Positions 1 through 9,414 are shown, counted from the stretch's first letter. The stretch: DNA of 64,000 nucleotides from JAVBLU01 sp031553225 (GCA_031553225.1 JAVBLU010000024.1:1-64000), one strand, 5' to 3'. The notes: generated from the sequence alone by a model not told the origin. Program-made: numbers and translations.

Positions 1-137
1 ACGCCTACCGCCAGGCGGGCGGCCATCCTTTCATCCTGTCGCCCACGGCCGGGCCGTACGAGGAACACATCGACGAGCGCGCCGTGCGCAACTACATGGC
101 CCTGATCGACACCGGCCTTATCTGCGCCAAGCGCTAG
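1..137 (+). CDS. Uroporphyrinogen decarboxylase-like protein, C-terminal fragment
   Basis: The window opens inside a gene. The frame starting at base 3 is open to a TAG at 135-137 and encodes 44 residues, including the segment ILSPTAGPYEEHIDERAV and a closing IDTGL. That pattern is typical of the C-terminus of the uroporphyrinogen decarboxylase / cobalamin-dependent methyltransferase (URO-D, MtaA-like) superfamily in Clostridia, where the barrel ends with a Pro-Tyr-Glu-containing loop and a final helix. The catalytic part lies outside the window, so substrate and pathway cannot be assigned. A strong hairpin follows directly, so this gene ends its transcription unit. The family call rests on a short stretch only. 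Confidence 0.6.
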   Translation, partial: AYRQAGGHPFILSPTAGPYEEHIDERAVRNYMALIDTGLICAKR

Positions 138-150
138 TCACTCATGTACC

Positions 151-197
151 AAAAAAAGGCGCCCTCGCGCGGCATGGCCGCGCGAGGGCGCCTTTGG
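151..197. terminator. Bidirectional intrinsic terminator
   Basis: A near-perfect GC-rich hairpin (arms GGCGCCCTCGCGCGGC and its complement, 158-192) is flanked by an A-run on the left and T residues on the right. It lies between the convergent URO-D-like gene and fprA and can terminate both. Confidence 0.8.
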
Positions 198-279
198 TGT
201 GCAGCTGACAGCCTCACGGCCGGCCATGCGCGGTTCACGGATGAGCCCGCGTGTACGAAGACCTGTACCCCGCGTCTTT

Positions 280-1467
280 CTATAGCGCCTCGGCAAAGAC
301 GCGGCCCGCCTGGCGCGCGTTCTCCAGATCCTGCGCTGAGGGGCGGAGCTTGCAGCGCACATCCATGGGCTGAAGCTTGTACCCCAGCGAAGCAAGGCGC
401 TGCTCGACCATGGGCACAGCCTCGCCGCTCCATCCATACGACCCAAACGCCCCGGCGCGCTTTTCACGCTGCGTGATGCCCGACAGATGAGCCAGGAACG
501 TCCATACAGGCGGCAGCACATCGCGGTTCAGCGTGGGAGAGCCCACGAGCAGCGCGTCTGCCCCCATGGCCTGCACGGCGCAGATATCGGGCTGCGCGGC
601 GATATCCGCCAGGTCAACATCAGCGCCCGCCGAGCGCACGCCCTCGGCCAGGGCGGTTGCAAGCGCGCGCGTGTAGCCGTAAGCGGACACATAGCCGATG
701 TATACCAGTTTTTTAGCACGCGCGCACTCGTCCTCACGCGCCCAGCGCTCGTACTGATCAACAACCGCCATCGGGTCGCGGCGATACACCGGCCCGTGGC
801 TTGGGCAGATGGACACGACCGGAAGCGCGCGCACGCGCTGAACGGCGCTGAGTACGTACTTTTTGAAGGGCGCGAAGATCACGTCGAAATAGTATTTCTT
901 GGCGGCCTCCAACTCACTGGCGGATTCGTCGGCGAACAGCTCCGGCACGGGCTGATGGAAGCCGAACACGTCGCAGGAGAAGAGCGCGCCCGCCTCCGGG
1001 CAGAACGTCATCATGCTGTCCGGCCAGTGCAGAAAGGGCGCTTCCACAAACTGCAGGCTCATCCCGCCCAGATCCACGTTCTCGCCGGGTTTTACCGCGC
1101 GCACGCGCAGGCCGTCTTGGTTGAACAGGTTTTGCAGGTTACCAACGCCCGCGCGCGAGGCGAGAATCTCGGCATTGGGGCATGCGCCGATGAAGTCGCG
1201 CAGCGCGCCGGTATGGTCCGGCTCGGCGTGATTCACCACAATATAATCGATGAGCGACGGGTCGATGACGCATGCTACGCGCTGCAACGCCTGCGCGGAA
1301 AAGCCGTCCTTGACCATGTCGATAAGGGCGGTCTTCTTTCCACGCACCAGATAGGCGTTGTAGCTTGTGCCGTGCTGCGTCTGCATCACCACGTCGAAGA
1401 TGCGCAGATCCGGATCCAGCGCGCCCACCCACCATACGCCTTGGGCGATTTGTTTCGCCTCATGCAT
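280..1467 (-). CDS. fprA: FprA-type flavodiiron protein (A-type flavoprotein)
   Basis: This 395-residue protein has the standard FprA architecture: an N-terminal metallo-beta-lactamase-like diiron domain of about 250 residues and a C-terminal flavodoxin domain. The diiron ligands are visible as NHAEPDHTG (the HxExDH motif), FLHWPDS, SCDVFG and CPSHGP, so the site looks intact. The flavodoxin domain contains YIGYVSAYGYT and GSPTLNRDVLP. Flavodiiron proteins reduce O2 to water, or NO to N2O, in the cytoplasm of anaerobes with electrons from rubredoxin, and a rubredoxin gene lies just upstream. The ATG at 1467 matches the family N-terminus; longer in-frame extensions read into the rubredoxin gene in another frame and are artefacts. 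Confidence 0.95.
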   Translation of the reverse strand: MHEAKQIAQGVWWVGALDPDLRIFDVVMQTQHGTSYNAYLVRGKKTALIDMVKDGFSAQALQRVACVIDPSLIDYIVVNHAEPDHTGALRDFIGACPNAEILASRAGVGNLQNLFNQDGLRVRAVKPGENVDLGGMSLQFVEAPFLHWPDSMMTFCPEAGALFSCDVFGFHQPVPELFADESASELEAAKKYYFDVIFAPFKKYVLSAVQRVRALPVVSICPSHGPVYRRDPMAVVDQYERWAREDECARAKKLVYIGYVSAYGYTRALATALAEGVRSAGADVDLADIAAQPDICAVQAMGADALLVGSPTLNRDVLPPVWTFLAHLSGITQREKRAGAFGSYGWSGEAVPMVEQRLASLGYKLQPMDVRCKLRPSAQDLENARQAGRVFAEAL

Positions 1468-1480
1468 GGGCTGCACCGGG

Positions 1481-1639
1481 CTACTCCTCCTCAAACATCG
1501 TTTTGTCGGCTCCACACAATGGGCAGACCCAGTCGGCGGGCACGTCTTCCCATTTGGTGCCGGGAGCGACGCCGTGCTCCAAATCGCCCTCCGCGGGATT
1601 GTACACATATCCGCAAGCAGTGCAAACGTAGCTCTTCAT
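1481..1639 (-). CDS. Rubredoxin
   Basis: This gene encodes 52 residues. The sequence has the two rubredoxin knuckles CTACGY and CPLCGA, which supply the four Cys ligands of a single iron, and the conserved segment YNPAEGD near residue 13. Rubredoxin is a small one-electron carrier. Its position 13 bases upstream of fprA, in the same direction, marks it as the probable donor to the flavodiiron protein. The ATG at 1639 has a good ribosome binding site (CGGAGG) nine bases upstream. The gene is short and easily missed because it overlaps a longer spurious frame. Confidence 0.95.
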   Translation of the reverse strand: MKSYVCTACGYVYNPAEGDLEHGVAPGTKWEDVPADWVCPLCGADKTMFEEE

Positions 1640-1662
1640 GTGGACAGGCCTCCGTTCTTTGT

Positions 1663-1872
1663 TTAGTTGGCAGCGGAGAAGTGCTCGTTCAGTTTGGCGA
1701 CCAGCGCGTCCACGTCGATGCCGTGCACAAGCCCGGCCTCTTCGATGCTTTCGCCCTGGGAATGCGGGCAGCCCAGGCAGTGCATGCCAAAGGACATGAA
1801 CAGGGGCGCTGTCGCCTTGTCCAGGCGGAGCACCTCGCCGATGGTCATCTGCTTAGTGATGGAAACGGCCAT
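1663..1872 (-). CDS. DUF1858 domain-containing protein
   Basis: This 69-residue protein consists of a single DUF1858 domain. It has the characteristic central segment GMHCLGCPHSQGES with a CxxC pair, followed by a helix ending in LNEHF. Such domains are found alone or fused to hybrid-cluster and other redox proteins in anaerobes, and a redox-active disulfide role is usually proposed but unproven. Here it precedes rubredoxin and fprA in an apparent operon, which supports a role in oxygen or NO stress. The start is set by an AGGAGG whose first bases are the TAG stop of the upstream GH13 gene, so translation of the two is probably coupled. Confidence 0.85.
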   Translation of the reverse strand: MAVSITKQMTIGEVLRLDKATAPLFMSFGMHCLGCPHSQGESIEEAGLVHGIDVDALVAKLNEHFSAAN

Positions 1873-1884
1873 GATAAAGACCTC

Positions 1885-3765
1885 CTACGTAATTGAGCTT
1901 TCGTATGGCGAAGCGGCGGCTATGAGGCCGCTGCGGGGGCCCAGCGTTATCAGCGTGCCCGAACCCAGCGCCTGGGATGTAAGTAGGGTGCCTTCCGTGA
2001 GCAGCGGGCGGCCTGCCTGTAGGGGCAGCAGCGCCTGCCGGGGTTCCTCGCTGCGGTTGACGGCGCATACGAGGGTTTCCCCGCCCAGCTCGCGCGCGAA
2101 GGCGAGCACGTCCTCGCTTTGCGGAAGGAAAGAGAGGCTGCCCTCGGCAAGCGCCGGGACGCCCTTGCGCAGCGCGATGGCCGCGCGAAAAAACGTCTGA
2201 TGTGCGCGATCCTCGCCCCCCCAAGGGTATGTGCGGCGGTTGTATGGATCGCTCCATCCTTCTATACCCGCATCGTCGCCGTAATAAACGCACGGAACGC
2301 CGGGCAGAGCGCACAGCGCCAAAAAAAACAGCCGCATGCGGGAGAGGCCAAGGCTGCGCTGCTCGGGGTTCAAACGGTGCGCCGCCTGCTCATGCCGCGG
2401 AGGCTCGGCCGCGCCGGAGAGAAGGCACACGGCGCGCACGCGGTCGTGGCTGCCCATTAGGTTCATCAGGGCATGGAATACGGGCGCGGGATAGTGGTCG
2501 CGAAGCTGCTCGATCTGCCTGCGCGTCGCGTCGGCCGTGCAGGCGCCAAGCAAGAATGCGGTCATGGCGTCGCGCAGCGGGTAGTTCATCACGCTGTCCA
2601 TCTGGCCGCCCAGAAGGTAGCGCCGCATGCGGCCATAGGCTACCTTGCGGCTGGCATCCTCCCACACTTCCCCAAGCACGGCGGCATCCGGTTTTTCCTG
2701 TTTTACGCGCTTGTACAGCGCATCCAGAAACACATCGGGCAGCTCGTCCGCAACGTCCAGCCGCCATCCGCTCGCCCCGGCGCGCAGCCATTTGGCGATT
2801 ACCGCGTCTTTCCCGCGCACGATGAAATCGAGGTACCCGGGGTCCTCCTCGTTCACCTCGGGCAGGGTGGGCACGCCCCACCAGCAGCGGTATTTGTCGG
2901 GAAAATGCTCGAAGCTGTACCAAGACGCGTAAGGCGATGCGGGGGACTGGTAGGCTCCCGTGCACGGATAGCGGCCGTAGCGGTTAAAGTACACGCTGTC
3001 CTCACCCGTGTGTGAGAACACGCCGTCCAGCATGATGCGTATGCCCAGCTTGTCCGCCTGCGCGCAAAGCTCAACAAAGTCTTCCTCCGTGCCCAGCTGC
3101 GGGTCGATGCGCGTGTAGTCGCCCGTATCGTAGCGGTGGTTGGAACGCGCCTGAAAGATGGGGTTGAGATAGAGCACCGTAAAGCCCATCTCGTGCAGGA
3201 ATGGCAGTTTATCGCAGATACCGCGTAGGTTTCCGCCGAAGAAGTCAAAGGCCCGGTTGTCTTGCGAGCGGGGATCCGGGTCAAGCAGGGGCGCTTCGTT
3301 CCAGCGCGCGTGCAGTGTGCGGTCCGGGTTATCCGGCGGGCGGTAGGCGTCGCTGCGGCAGAAGCGGTCGGGAAAGACCTGCAGCATCACGCCCCGGCGT
3401 AGCCATTGCGGCGTCTCGCAGCAGGCATCGTACACCGTGATCTGAAAGGAGGCGGGCTCGGACTGCGTGAGCACCCCATCGCCGTAGCGCTCCGCCGCGC
3501 CGTACTGTGCGGCCAGCGCGCCGTCCCTCATCAGCTCAAAGCGATACCACAAAAGGCAGGGGTGATTGGGCGCGGAAAGCGTCGCCTCGTATCCCTCGGA
3601 CGTGCGATCCATGCGCAGGCGGTACTCACGCCCGTTCCATACGCGCAGCACGGCCCCGTCGCATGCGGCGGCATATAGCCGTATGCGAATGCAAGTTCCG
3701 ATTTGTACGGCTCCTCCCGGAACTCGGTCGTTTCGCGGGTCGTGATGCGCGCAGACGCAGCTCAT
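1885..3765 (-). CDS. GH13 alpha-glucosidase/neopullulanase-like glycosidase
   Basis: This 626-residue protein has an N-terminal beta-sandwich of about 120 residues (CBM34/Ig-like) followed by a GH13 catalytic barrel and a C-terminal beta domain. The four GH13 regions are visible: DGVFSHTG (I), GWRLDVADE with the nucleophile Asp (II), VLGEVWED with the acid/base Glu (III) and MGSHDR with the transition-state Asp (IV). There is no signal peptide, so it should act in the cytoplasm on maltodextrins or glycogen fragments, complementing the phosphorylase. Its ATG overlaps the stop codon of glgP (ATGA). The architecture fits the neopullulanase/cyclomaltodextrinase group; the exact bond specificity cannot be read from sequence. 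Confidence 0.9.
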   Translation of the reverse strand: MSCVCAHHDPRNDRVPGGAVQIGTCIRIRLYAAACDGAVLRVWNGREYRLRMDRTSEGYEATLSAPNHPCLLWYRFELMRDGALAAQYGAAERYGDGVLTQSEPASFQITVYDACCETPQWLRRGVMLQVFPDRFCRSDAYRPPDNPDRTLHARWNEAPLLDPDPRSQDNRAFDFFGGNLRGICDKLPFLHEMGFTVLYLNPIFQARSNHRYDTGDYTRIDPQLGTEEDFVELCAQADKLGIRIMLDGVFSHTGEDSVYFNRYGRYPCTGAYQSPASPYASWYSFEHFPDKYRCWWGVPTLPEVNEEDPGYLDFIVRGKDAVIAKWLRAGASGWRLDVADELPDVFLDALYKRVKQEKPDAAVLGEVWEDASRKVAYGRMRRYLLGGQMDSVMNYPLRDAMTAFLLGACTADATRRQIEQLRDHYPAPVFHALMNLMGSHDRVRAVCLLSGAAEPPRHEQAAHRLNPEQRSLGLSRMRLFFLALCALPGVPCVYYGDDAGIEGWSDPYNRRTYPWGGEDRAHQTFFRAAIALRKGVPALAEGSLSFLPQSEDVLAFARELGGETLVCAVNRSEEPRQALLPLQAGRPLLTEGTLLTSQALGSGTLITLGPRSGLIAAASPYESSIT

Positions 3766-6224
3766 TCCTTGGAGTCCATCTTAACAACGGGCAGATGCCA
3801 GATGCGCGCGTTGTACTCGGCAATCGTGCGGTCGGAGGCGAAGACGCCCGAACAAGCCGTGTTCGTGATGGCCTTATGCGCCCAGCCGGAACGATTCTTG
3901 TAGTCGCGGTCGATCTGAAGCTGTGCTTCGGCGTAGGAGTCAAAATCCTTGAGCACGAGATAGGGATCGGCCATGGAGTTGTTGTCGCCAAAGAGCAGCG
4001 CATGGTACAGCTCGGAAAACAAGCGGTTCTGGCCGGGCACCAGCGTGCCGTCGATGAGCTGCTCCATCACCTTGCGCAGCTCGGGATGCGTCTCATAGAT
4101 CTCGCCCGCGCGATAGCGGCCGAACTGGTACAGATTGTCGACCTCGTCGGCGTGCAGGCCAAACAGGTAAATGTTCGACAGGCCCACCTGCTCGGATATC
4201 TCCACGTTCGCGCCGTCCAGCGTGCCGATGGTGAGCGCGCCGTTCATCATGAACTTCATGTTGCTCGTGCCGCTGGCTTCCTTGCCGGCCGTGGAGATCT
4301 GCTCGCTCACCTCGGCTGCGGGGATGAGCACCTCGGCCGCGGACACGCAGTAGTTCTCCAGGAACGCCACGTTGATGTATTTTGAGGCGCGCGGGTGCGC
4401 CGCCACAAGGTCGCCAACGGCGTTGATGAGGCGGATGATCAGTTTGGCGCGCTGGTAGCCCGGCGCGGCTTTTGCGCCGAATATAAACGTGCGCGGGACC
4501 ATCTCAAAGCTTGCGTCGTCCGCCAGACGGTTGTACAGGTGCAGGATGTGCATGACGTTGAGCAACTGGCGCTTGTACTCGTGCAGGCGCTTGGCCTGCA
4601 CGTCGAAGAGCGACTGCGGGTCGATGGACAGGCCCTGCCGCTCGCGAAGCCAGTTGGACAGGCGCACCTTGTTCTCGTATTTAACGCGCAGGAACGACTC
4701 CTGCATGGCCGGGTCGCCGCGGTGGGGCAGAAGCTGCGCCAGAGCGGAGGGCTCCTGAATCCACTGGTCGCCGCACGTGCTGGTGATGAGCGCTGCGAGC
4801 CCGGGGTTACACTGCATCATCCAGCGGCGGTGCGTGACGCCGTTCGTGATGCCGGAAAACTTTTTGGGCGCTATGCGGTAGAAGTCGCGAAACACGTCGT
4901 GCTTGAGGATCTCGGCGTGCAGCTTGGACACGCCGTTGACGGAGAACCTCATGGCGATGCACAGGTTCGCCATCTGCACCTGGCCGTATGCAAGGATGGC
5001 CATCGCGCCGATGCGGTCCCACTGCCCGGCGTACTGCTCCCACAGCTCCTTGCACCACATCTCGTTAAGCTCTTGAAGGATCTGATAGATGCGGGGCAAC
5101 CAGTGCTGCAGCATGCCCTCGGGCCAGCGTTCCAGCGCTTCCGCCATAATCGTATGGTTCGTGTAGGCAAAGCAGCGGCGCGTAATGCCCACCGCGTCCT
5201 CAAAGGGGATGTCGTGATCGTCCATGAGCACGCGCATGAACTCGGCGATGGCCAGGCCCGGGTGGGTGTCGTTGATGTGGAACACCACATGGTCGGGCAG
5301 ATCGTACAGGTTGGCGCCGTGCTCGCGGATGTACTCGGCGACGGCGTGCTGCACCGACGCGCTGGAGAAGAAGTAGCTCTGCCGCAGGCGCAGCTCGCGC
5401 CCTTCCTGGTGATGATCCTCGGGATAGAGCATTTTCGAGATGACCTCGGCCAGCTCGCGCTCCTCCACAGCGCGCGTATACTCGCCGCGCGAAAAGCTTG
5501 CCATGTCGATGCGCTTGGGGGAAACGGCGCTCCACAGGCGCAAAACGTCCACCGTCTCCCCGCCGTAGCCCACAACGGGCATGTCGTAGGGCACGGCCAG
5601 CACGGTTTTGCAGTCCACCAGGCGCATCTTTTTTTGGCCGGTGGACCAATCTTCCTCCACGCGCCCGCCAAAGCGCACCTCGCGCGTCTCCTCGCGCACG
5701 GGCACCTCCCATACGTTCCCTTCCTCCAGCCAGCTGTCGGGCAGCTCCACCTGATGCCCGTTCACTATCTTCTGGCGGAACAGGCCGTATTCATAACGAA
5801 TGGAGCATCCCATAGCCGGCAGGCCCAGCGTCGCCAGCGAATCGATGAAGCAGGCGGCCAGCCGCCCAAGACCGCCGTTCCCAAGCCCGGGCTCGGGCTC
5901 TTCCTCCGCCACGATGATCGGGTCGATCGACAGCTCCTTGAAAGCGCGCTGGTAGACATCGGTTTGTATGAGGTTGAGCAGGTTGTTGTACAGCGAACGT
6001 CCGGTGAGGAACTCGATGGACAGATAATACAGCCGCTTTGGCTTTTCTTCCTCCATCTGCTCGCGGCTGGCCACCCAGCGCTCCATGATCTGGTCGCGTA
6101 CGGTCATGGCGATGGCGTTATACAGCTGGTCCTTGGTGGCTTCGCTTAGCTTGCAGCCGTAATAGCGGCGAATCTTGCCTTTAATCGTATCCACAAGCGT
6201 CTTCACATCATAATTCGTTGTCAA
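3762..6224 (-). CDS. glgP: Glycogen/maltodextrin phosphorylase (GT35)
   Basis: This roughly 820-residue GT35 enzyme releases glucose 1-phosphate from alpha-1,4-glucan ends using pyridoxal phosphate. The diagnostic C-terminal motif EASGTSNMKFMMNGA carries the PLP-binding Lys, and GNGGLGRLAACF is the conserved N-terminal glucan/PLP region. I chose the TTG at 6224 because the sequence AGAAAGG lies about nine bases upstream and the protein then begins LTTNYDVKTL, as in homologues; an in-frame ATG at 6254 would add ten residues and include the ribosome binding site. It is the first gene after the terminator downstream of glgA and overlaps the GH13 gene by four bases, so degradation genes form a sub-operon. 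Confidence 0.95.
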   Translation of the reverse strand: MTTNYDVKTLVDTIKGKIRRYYGCKLSEATKDQLYNAIAMTVRDQIMERWVASREQMEEEKPKRLYYLSIEFLTGRSLYNNLLNLIQTDVYQRAFKELSIDPIIVAEEEPEPGLGNGGLGRLAACFIDSLATLGLPAMGCSIRYEYGLFRQKIVNGHQVELPDSWLEEGNVWEVPVREETREVRFGGRVEEDWSTGQKKMRLVDCKTVLAVPYDMPVVGYGGETVDVLRLWSAVSPKRIDMASFSRGEYTRAVEERELAEVISKMLYPEDHHQEGRELRLRQSYFFSSASVQHAVAEYIREHGANLYDLPDHVVFHINDTHPGLAIAEFMRVLMDDHDIPFEDAVGITRRCFAYTNHTIMAEALERWPEGMLQHWLPRIYQILQELNEMWCKELWEQYAGQWDRIGAMAILAYGQVQMANLCIAMRFSVNGVSKLHAEILKHDVFRDFYRIAPKKFSGITNGVTHRRWMMQCNPGLAALITSTCGDQWIQEPSALAQLLPHRGDPAMQESFLRVKYENKVRLSNWLRERQGLSIDPQSLFDVQAKRLHEYKRQLLNVMHILHLYNRLADDASFEMVPRTFIFGAKAAPGYQRAKLIIRLINAVGDLVAAHPRASKYINVAFLENYCVSAAEVLIPAAEVSEQISTAGKEASGTSNMKFMMNGALTIGTLDGANVEISEQVGLSNIYLFGLHADEVDNLYQFGRYRAGEIYETHPELRKVMEQLIDGTLVPGQNRLFSELYHALLFGDNNSMADPYLVLKDFDSYAEAQLQIDRDYKNRSGWAHKAITNTACSGVFASDRTIAEYNARIWHLPVVKMDSKE

Positions 6225-6315
6225 GTGACCCACCCTTTCTGGGAAACGCGGCATGCTTCGCGCCGTATCAGAATATAGCGTAGTTTACCACATGGTTCCC
6301 AGCCGATACAAGCAT

Positions 6316-6348
6316 AAAGCGCCGTTCCGAACCATAGGGAACGGCGCT
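6316..6348 (-). terminator. Intrinsic terminator downstream of glgA
   Basis: An 11-bp perfect hairpin (arms AGCGCCGTTCC and complement, nine-base loop) is followed on the minus strand by TTTATG. It sits in the 200-base gap between glgA and glgP and would separate the glycogen synthesis genes from the degradation genes. A TATATT -10-like box (minus strand) lies between it and glgP, without a convincing -35. Confidence 0.65.
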
Positions 6349-6424
6349 CACGGTCATGTTAGGCCCCGTCCGTCGCAAAGGCCGCGGCGTTGTGCACCGC
6401 CGCGAAGGGCTGTACAGGGAACGC

Positions 6425-8080
6425 TCATGCGTTGGCGTCAGCCGGATCGCCAGGTTTTTTCTTGGCCGCCGCCCGCGGCTTAGGGGCCGGCTTGGACGCG
6501 ATGGGGGTGGAAGGGGCGGCGTCCAGTGCGGCGGGCGCCTCTACCTTTGGCTTGGGCGCGGCTCGCTTTTTTGGCGCGGGCGGGGCTTCCGGCTGCGCCG
6601 TTTCGGCGGCTGGGGGGACATTGGCCGCGGCGGGACGCTTTGCGGCGATTTGCTCGTACAGGGCGAGGTACTTGGCGGCCGAGGCGTCCCAGCCGTATTC
6701 GCCGTTCATAGCGCGCTGCTGAAGCGAAATCCAGGCGGGCTTGTTGCCACGGTACAGAGCGCACGCGCGGCGTACAGTTGCGAGCATGTCGTGCGCGTTG
6801 TAGTTGAAGAACGTGAAGCCGTTCCCTTCGCCCGTGAAATCGTTGAAGGAGAGCACCGTGTCGCGCAGGCCGCCGGTCTCGCGCACGATGGGAAGCGTGC
6901 CGTAGCGCAAAGCGATCATCTGCGACAACCCGCACGGCTCAAACTGCGAAGGCATCAGGAACATGTCCGCCCCCGCATAGATGCGGTGCGCGAGCCGGCC
7001 GTTCATTTCAATGCGTACGCCCACCTTCTGGGGCGCTTTGTACGCCGCCCAGTTGAACAGCGACACGTATTTCTCATCGCCCGTGCCCAGCACGGCCAGC
7101 TGTATGTCGTCGTTGATCAGTTCCTCCAGCACGTGCTCCACCAGATCGAACCCCTTCTGCGGCGAGAGGCGGGACACCACGCCGATGAGGGGCACGTCTT
7201 CCCGCGCCGGCAGGCCCAGCGCGAGTTGCAGCGAAGCCTTGTTCACAGCCTTCTCGGACAGCGTCTCAGGTCCGAAGGTGGTCTCGATGAGCTCGTCGGT
7301 CTGCGGGTTGTACTCGGTCGTGTCGATGCCGTTGAGCACGCCGTGTACGTCGTTCGCCCGCGCGCGGATCAAGCCGTCCAGCCGCTCGCCGTAGAAAGGC
7401 GTCTCGATCTCCTGCGCGTAGGTGGGCGAGACGGTGGTGATTTGGTCGGCGTAGGTCAGCCCGCCCTTCAGGAAGTTGCACGCCCCGAAAAACTCCAGCT
7501 TGTCGGAGGTGTACATATCCCAGCCGAGCCCCAGCATGTCCTCAATGTAGTCGATGCCGAACACGCCCTGATACTGCAGGTTGTGGATGGTCTGCATGGT
7601 GCCCATGCAGCTGTAGAAGGGCATCTGGCGGTACTGGCGCTCCAGAAGCACGGGCATCATGCCCGTTTGCCAGTCGTGCGCATGCAAAACGTCCGGTTGG
7701 AACTGCAGGTGCGGCAGCGCTTCCATAACGGCACGGCAGAAAAAGGCGAAGCGTTCGCCCTCATCTCCGCCCAGACCATAGATATAGGGCCGGCCAAAGT
7801 AGTACTCGTTGTCGATGAAGTACCACGTAACGCCCTGGTACTGCAGCTCCAGAAGGCCTACGTACTGACGGCGCCAGCCCAGGTTCACATAGAAGTACAG
7901 CTTGCGCGTCATCTGGTCGCGCCAGCGGGCCGTCACATCACGGTACAGCGGCATAATCACGCGCACATCCACGCCCATCTTGCAAAGAGACAGGGGCAGC
8001 GCGCCCACCACGTCCGCCAGGCCGCCCGTCTTCGCAAAAGGAACGCATTCGGACGCCGCAAACAACACCTTAAGGGCCAT
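6425..8080 (-). CDS. glgA: Glycogen synthase (GT5) with Ala/Pro/Lys-rich C-terminal tail
   Basis: This protein of about 551 residues transfers glucose from ADP-glucose to the growing glucan. The GT5 N-terminus MALKVLFAASECVPF and KTGGLADVVGALP (ADP-glucose binding) is present, as is the C-domain motif MPSQFEPCGLSQ near the active site. The ATG at 8080 is preceded by AAAGGAAG; upstream residues in frame are not family-like. Homologous sequence ends around residue 475. The last roughly 75 residues are a low-complexity Ala/Pro/Lys-rich tail (for example KKRAAPKPKVEAPAA), longer than the usual ~480-residue family length. It follows glgD in the operon, 176 bases downstream, and is followed by a terminator. 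Confidence 0.95.
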   Translation of the reverse strand: MALKVLFAASECVPFAKTGGLADVVGALPLSLCKMGVDVRVIMPLYRDVTARWRDQMTRKLYFYVNLGWRRQYVGLLELQYQGVTWYFIDNEYYFGRPYIYGLGGDEGERFAFFCRAVMEALPHLQFQPDVLHAHDWQTGMMPVLLERQYRQMPFYSCMGTMQTIHNLQYQGVFGIDYIEDMLGLGWDMYTSDKLEFFGACNFLKGGLTYADQITTVSPTYAQEIETPFYGERLDGLIRARANDVHGVLNGIDTTEYNPQTDELIETTFGPETLSEKAVNKASLQLALGLPAREDVPLIGVVSRLSPQKGFDLVEHVLEELINDDIQLAVLGTGDEKYVSLFNWAAYKAPQKVGVRIEMNGRLAHRIYAGADMFLMPSQFEPCGLSQMIALRYGTLPIVRETGGLRDTVLSFNDFTGEGNGFTFFNYNAHDMLATVRRACALYRGNKPAWISLQQRAMNGEYGWDASAAKYLALYEQIAAKRPAAANVPPAAETAQPEAPPAPKKRAAPKPKVEAPAALDAAPSTPIASKPAPKPRAAAKKKPGDPADANA

Positions 8081-8256
8081 GTCATCTTCCTTTCTCAAAG
8101 CGCCGGCGAGAGATGGCGCTTTGTTCAACGCAGTAGTATATCGGTCGCTTCATCGTCCTATTTCAGGAAACGATACCACAACTGGAATAAAAAGGCAACA
8201 AATGATGTGCCGACAGACCCGCTCGCATCTGGGTCGGCCGGCACATAAACCGCAGG

Positions 8257-9378
8257 CTAGATGATGGCGGATTTGGCGATAACCACCGGATAGTCGCGTT
8301 GGCCGGTCAGGCGGCGGCCTTCCTTGATGATGGCGGATTTGTCCACGATCACGTTTTCCAGCACGGCCCCGGCCTGAATCTCCACGCCCTGCATCAAAAT
8401 GCAGCCCTTCACCACCGCGCCCTTGCCCACCACCACCGAGCGAAAGAGCACGCTGTCGCTTACCGCGCCTTCAATGAGGCATCCGTCCGCCACGAGGGCG
8501 TTGCGTGAGGAGCTGCCCGCGCAGTAATGGGCGGGCGGCTCGTCTTTCACCTTGGTGTACACCGGGTTGGGGCGCGAGAGCAGTCTCTCGCGCGTCTTTT
8601 CGTTGAGCAGCGCCATGTTGAGCTGGTAGAAGGAGTTGATGGAATCCACGCGCGCCACGAACCCGTCGTAGCGGTAGCCGAAGATGCGCAGTTCGTCGCG
8701 CATGCGCTGCAGAATATCGCGCGAGAGGTCATACTGCCCGCGGGAGACGCACTGATCCACCAGGCGCATCAACAGCGTCTTCTCCATGATGCATACGTCC
8801 ATGAACATGTTTTGATGGCGCGGCTGCGTGGGGGCGATCTCCACATCGTAGATGTGCTGCTGTTGATCGATCCCCAGGTACACACCTTCCGTGTCCTCCA
8901 TGCCGGCGCCGGGCGAGGGCACGTTGTACAGCACCGTGATGTCCGCCCCAACCCTTTGGTGGAACGCCAGCGCGTCACGGTAGGTGGTGTTGAACACGCA
9001 GTGTCCGCCCGTGAGCACCACGTACTGCTGGGTGGAGCGGCGAACGTACCCCATGTTCGAGCGGATAGCGTCCAGCACGCCCGTATATACGCCCGTGTTC
9101 TCGCGCGTGACGAAGGGGGGCAAAATGAACAGCCCGTCGCGCTTTCTGCCCAAATCCCATTCCTTGCCGGAGCCCAGATGGTCCATGAGCGAGTGGTAGT
9201 TTTTCTGGGCGATTACGCCCACGCTGCGGATACCGGAGTTGACCAGGTTGGAGAGCACCACGTCGATGATGCGATAGCGCCCGCCGATGGGAACGGCCGC
9301 TATGGAGCGCGAGCGGGTGAGCTCGCGTAAGCGCATGTCGTTCTCGCCCGTATATACCAGGCCAAAGGCGTTGTTCAT
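8257..9378 (-). CDS. glgD: Glucose-1-phosphate adenylyltransferase subunit GlgD
   Basis: This 373-residue GlgC paralogue is typical of Firmicutes, which use a GlgC/GlgD heteromer. It keeps the nucleotidyltransferase fold (PIGGRYRIIDVVLSN) and the C-terminal left-handed beta-helix but lacks the GGQGSRL-type pyrophosphorylase loop at its N-terminus, beginning instead MNNAFGLVYTGEND. GlgD is therefore expected to be a regulatory or structural partner that raises the activity of GlgC rather than a full catalyst. It lies 36 bases downstream of glgC in the same operon. Confidence 0.95.
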   Translation of the reverse strand: MNNAFGLVYTGENDMRLRELTRSRSIAAVPIGGRYRIIDVVLSNLVNSGIRSVGVIAQKNYHSLMDHLGSGKEWDLGRKRDGLFILPPFVTRENTGVYTGVLDAIRSNMGYVRRSTQQYVVLTGGHCVFNTTYRDALAFHQRVGADITVLYNVPSPGAGMEDTEGVYLGIDQQQHIYDVEIAPTQPRHQNMFMDVCIMEKTLLMRLVDQCVSRGQYDLSRDILQRMRDELRIFGYRYDGFVARVDSINSFYQLNMALLNEKTRERLLSRPNPVYTKVKDEPPAHYCAGSSSRNALVADGCLIEGAVSDSVLFRSVVVGKGAVVKGCILMQGVEIQAGAVLENVIVDKSAIIKEGRRLTGQRDYPVVIAKSAII

Positions 9379-9414
9379 GGGTACACCCCTTTCCGTAAAG
9401 CGCGAAGGCGCAGC

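Noticed and set aside
4395..8248. Long plus-strand open frames opposite glgP and glgA
   Set aside because: Shadow frames of strongly identified genes on the minus strand; no ribosome binding site or family similarity.
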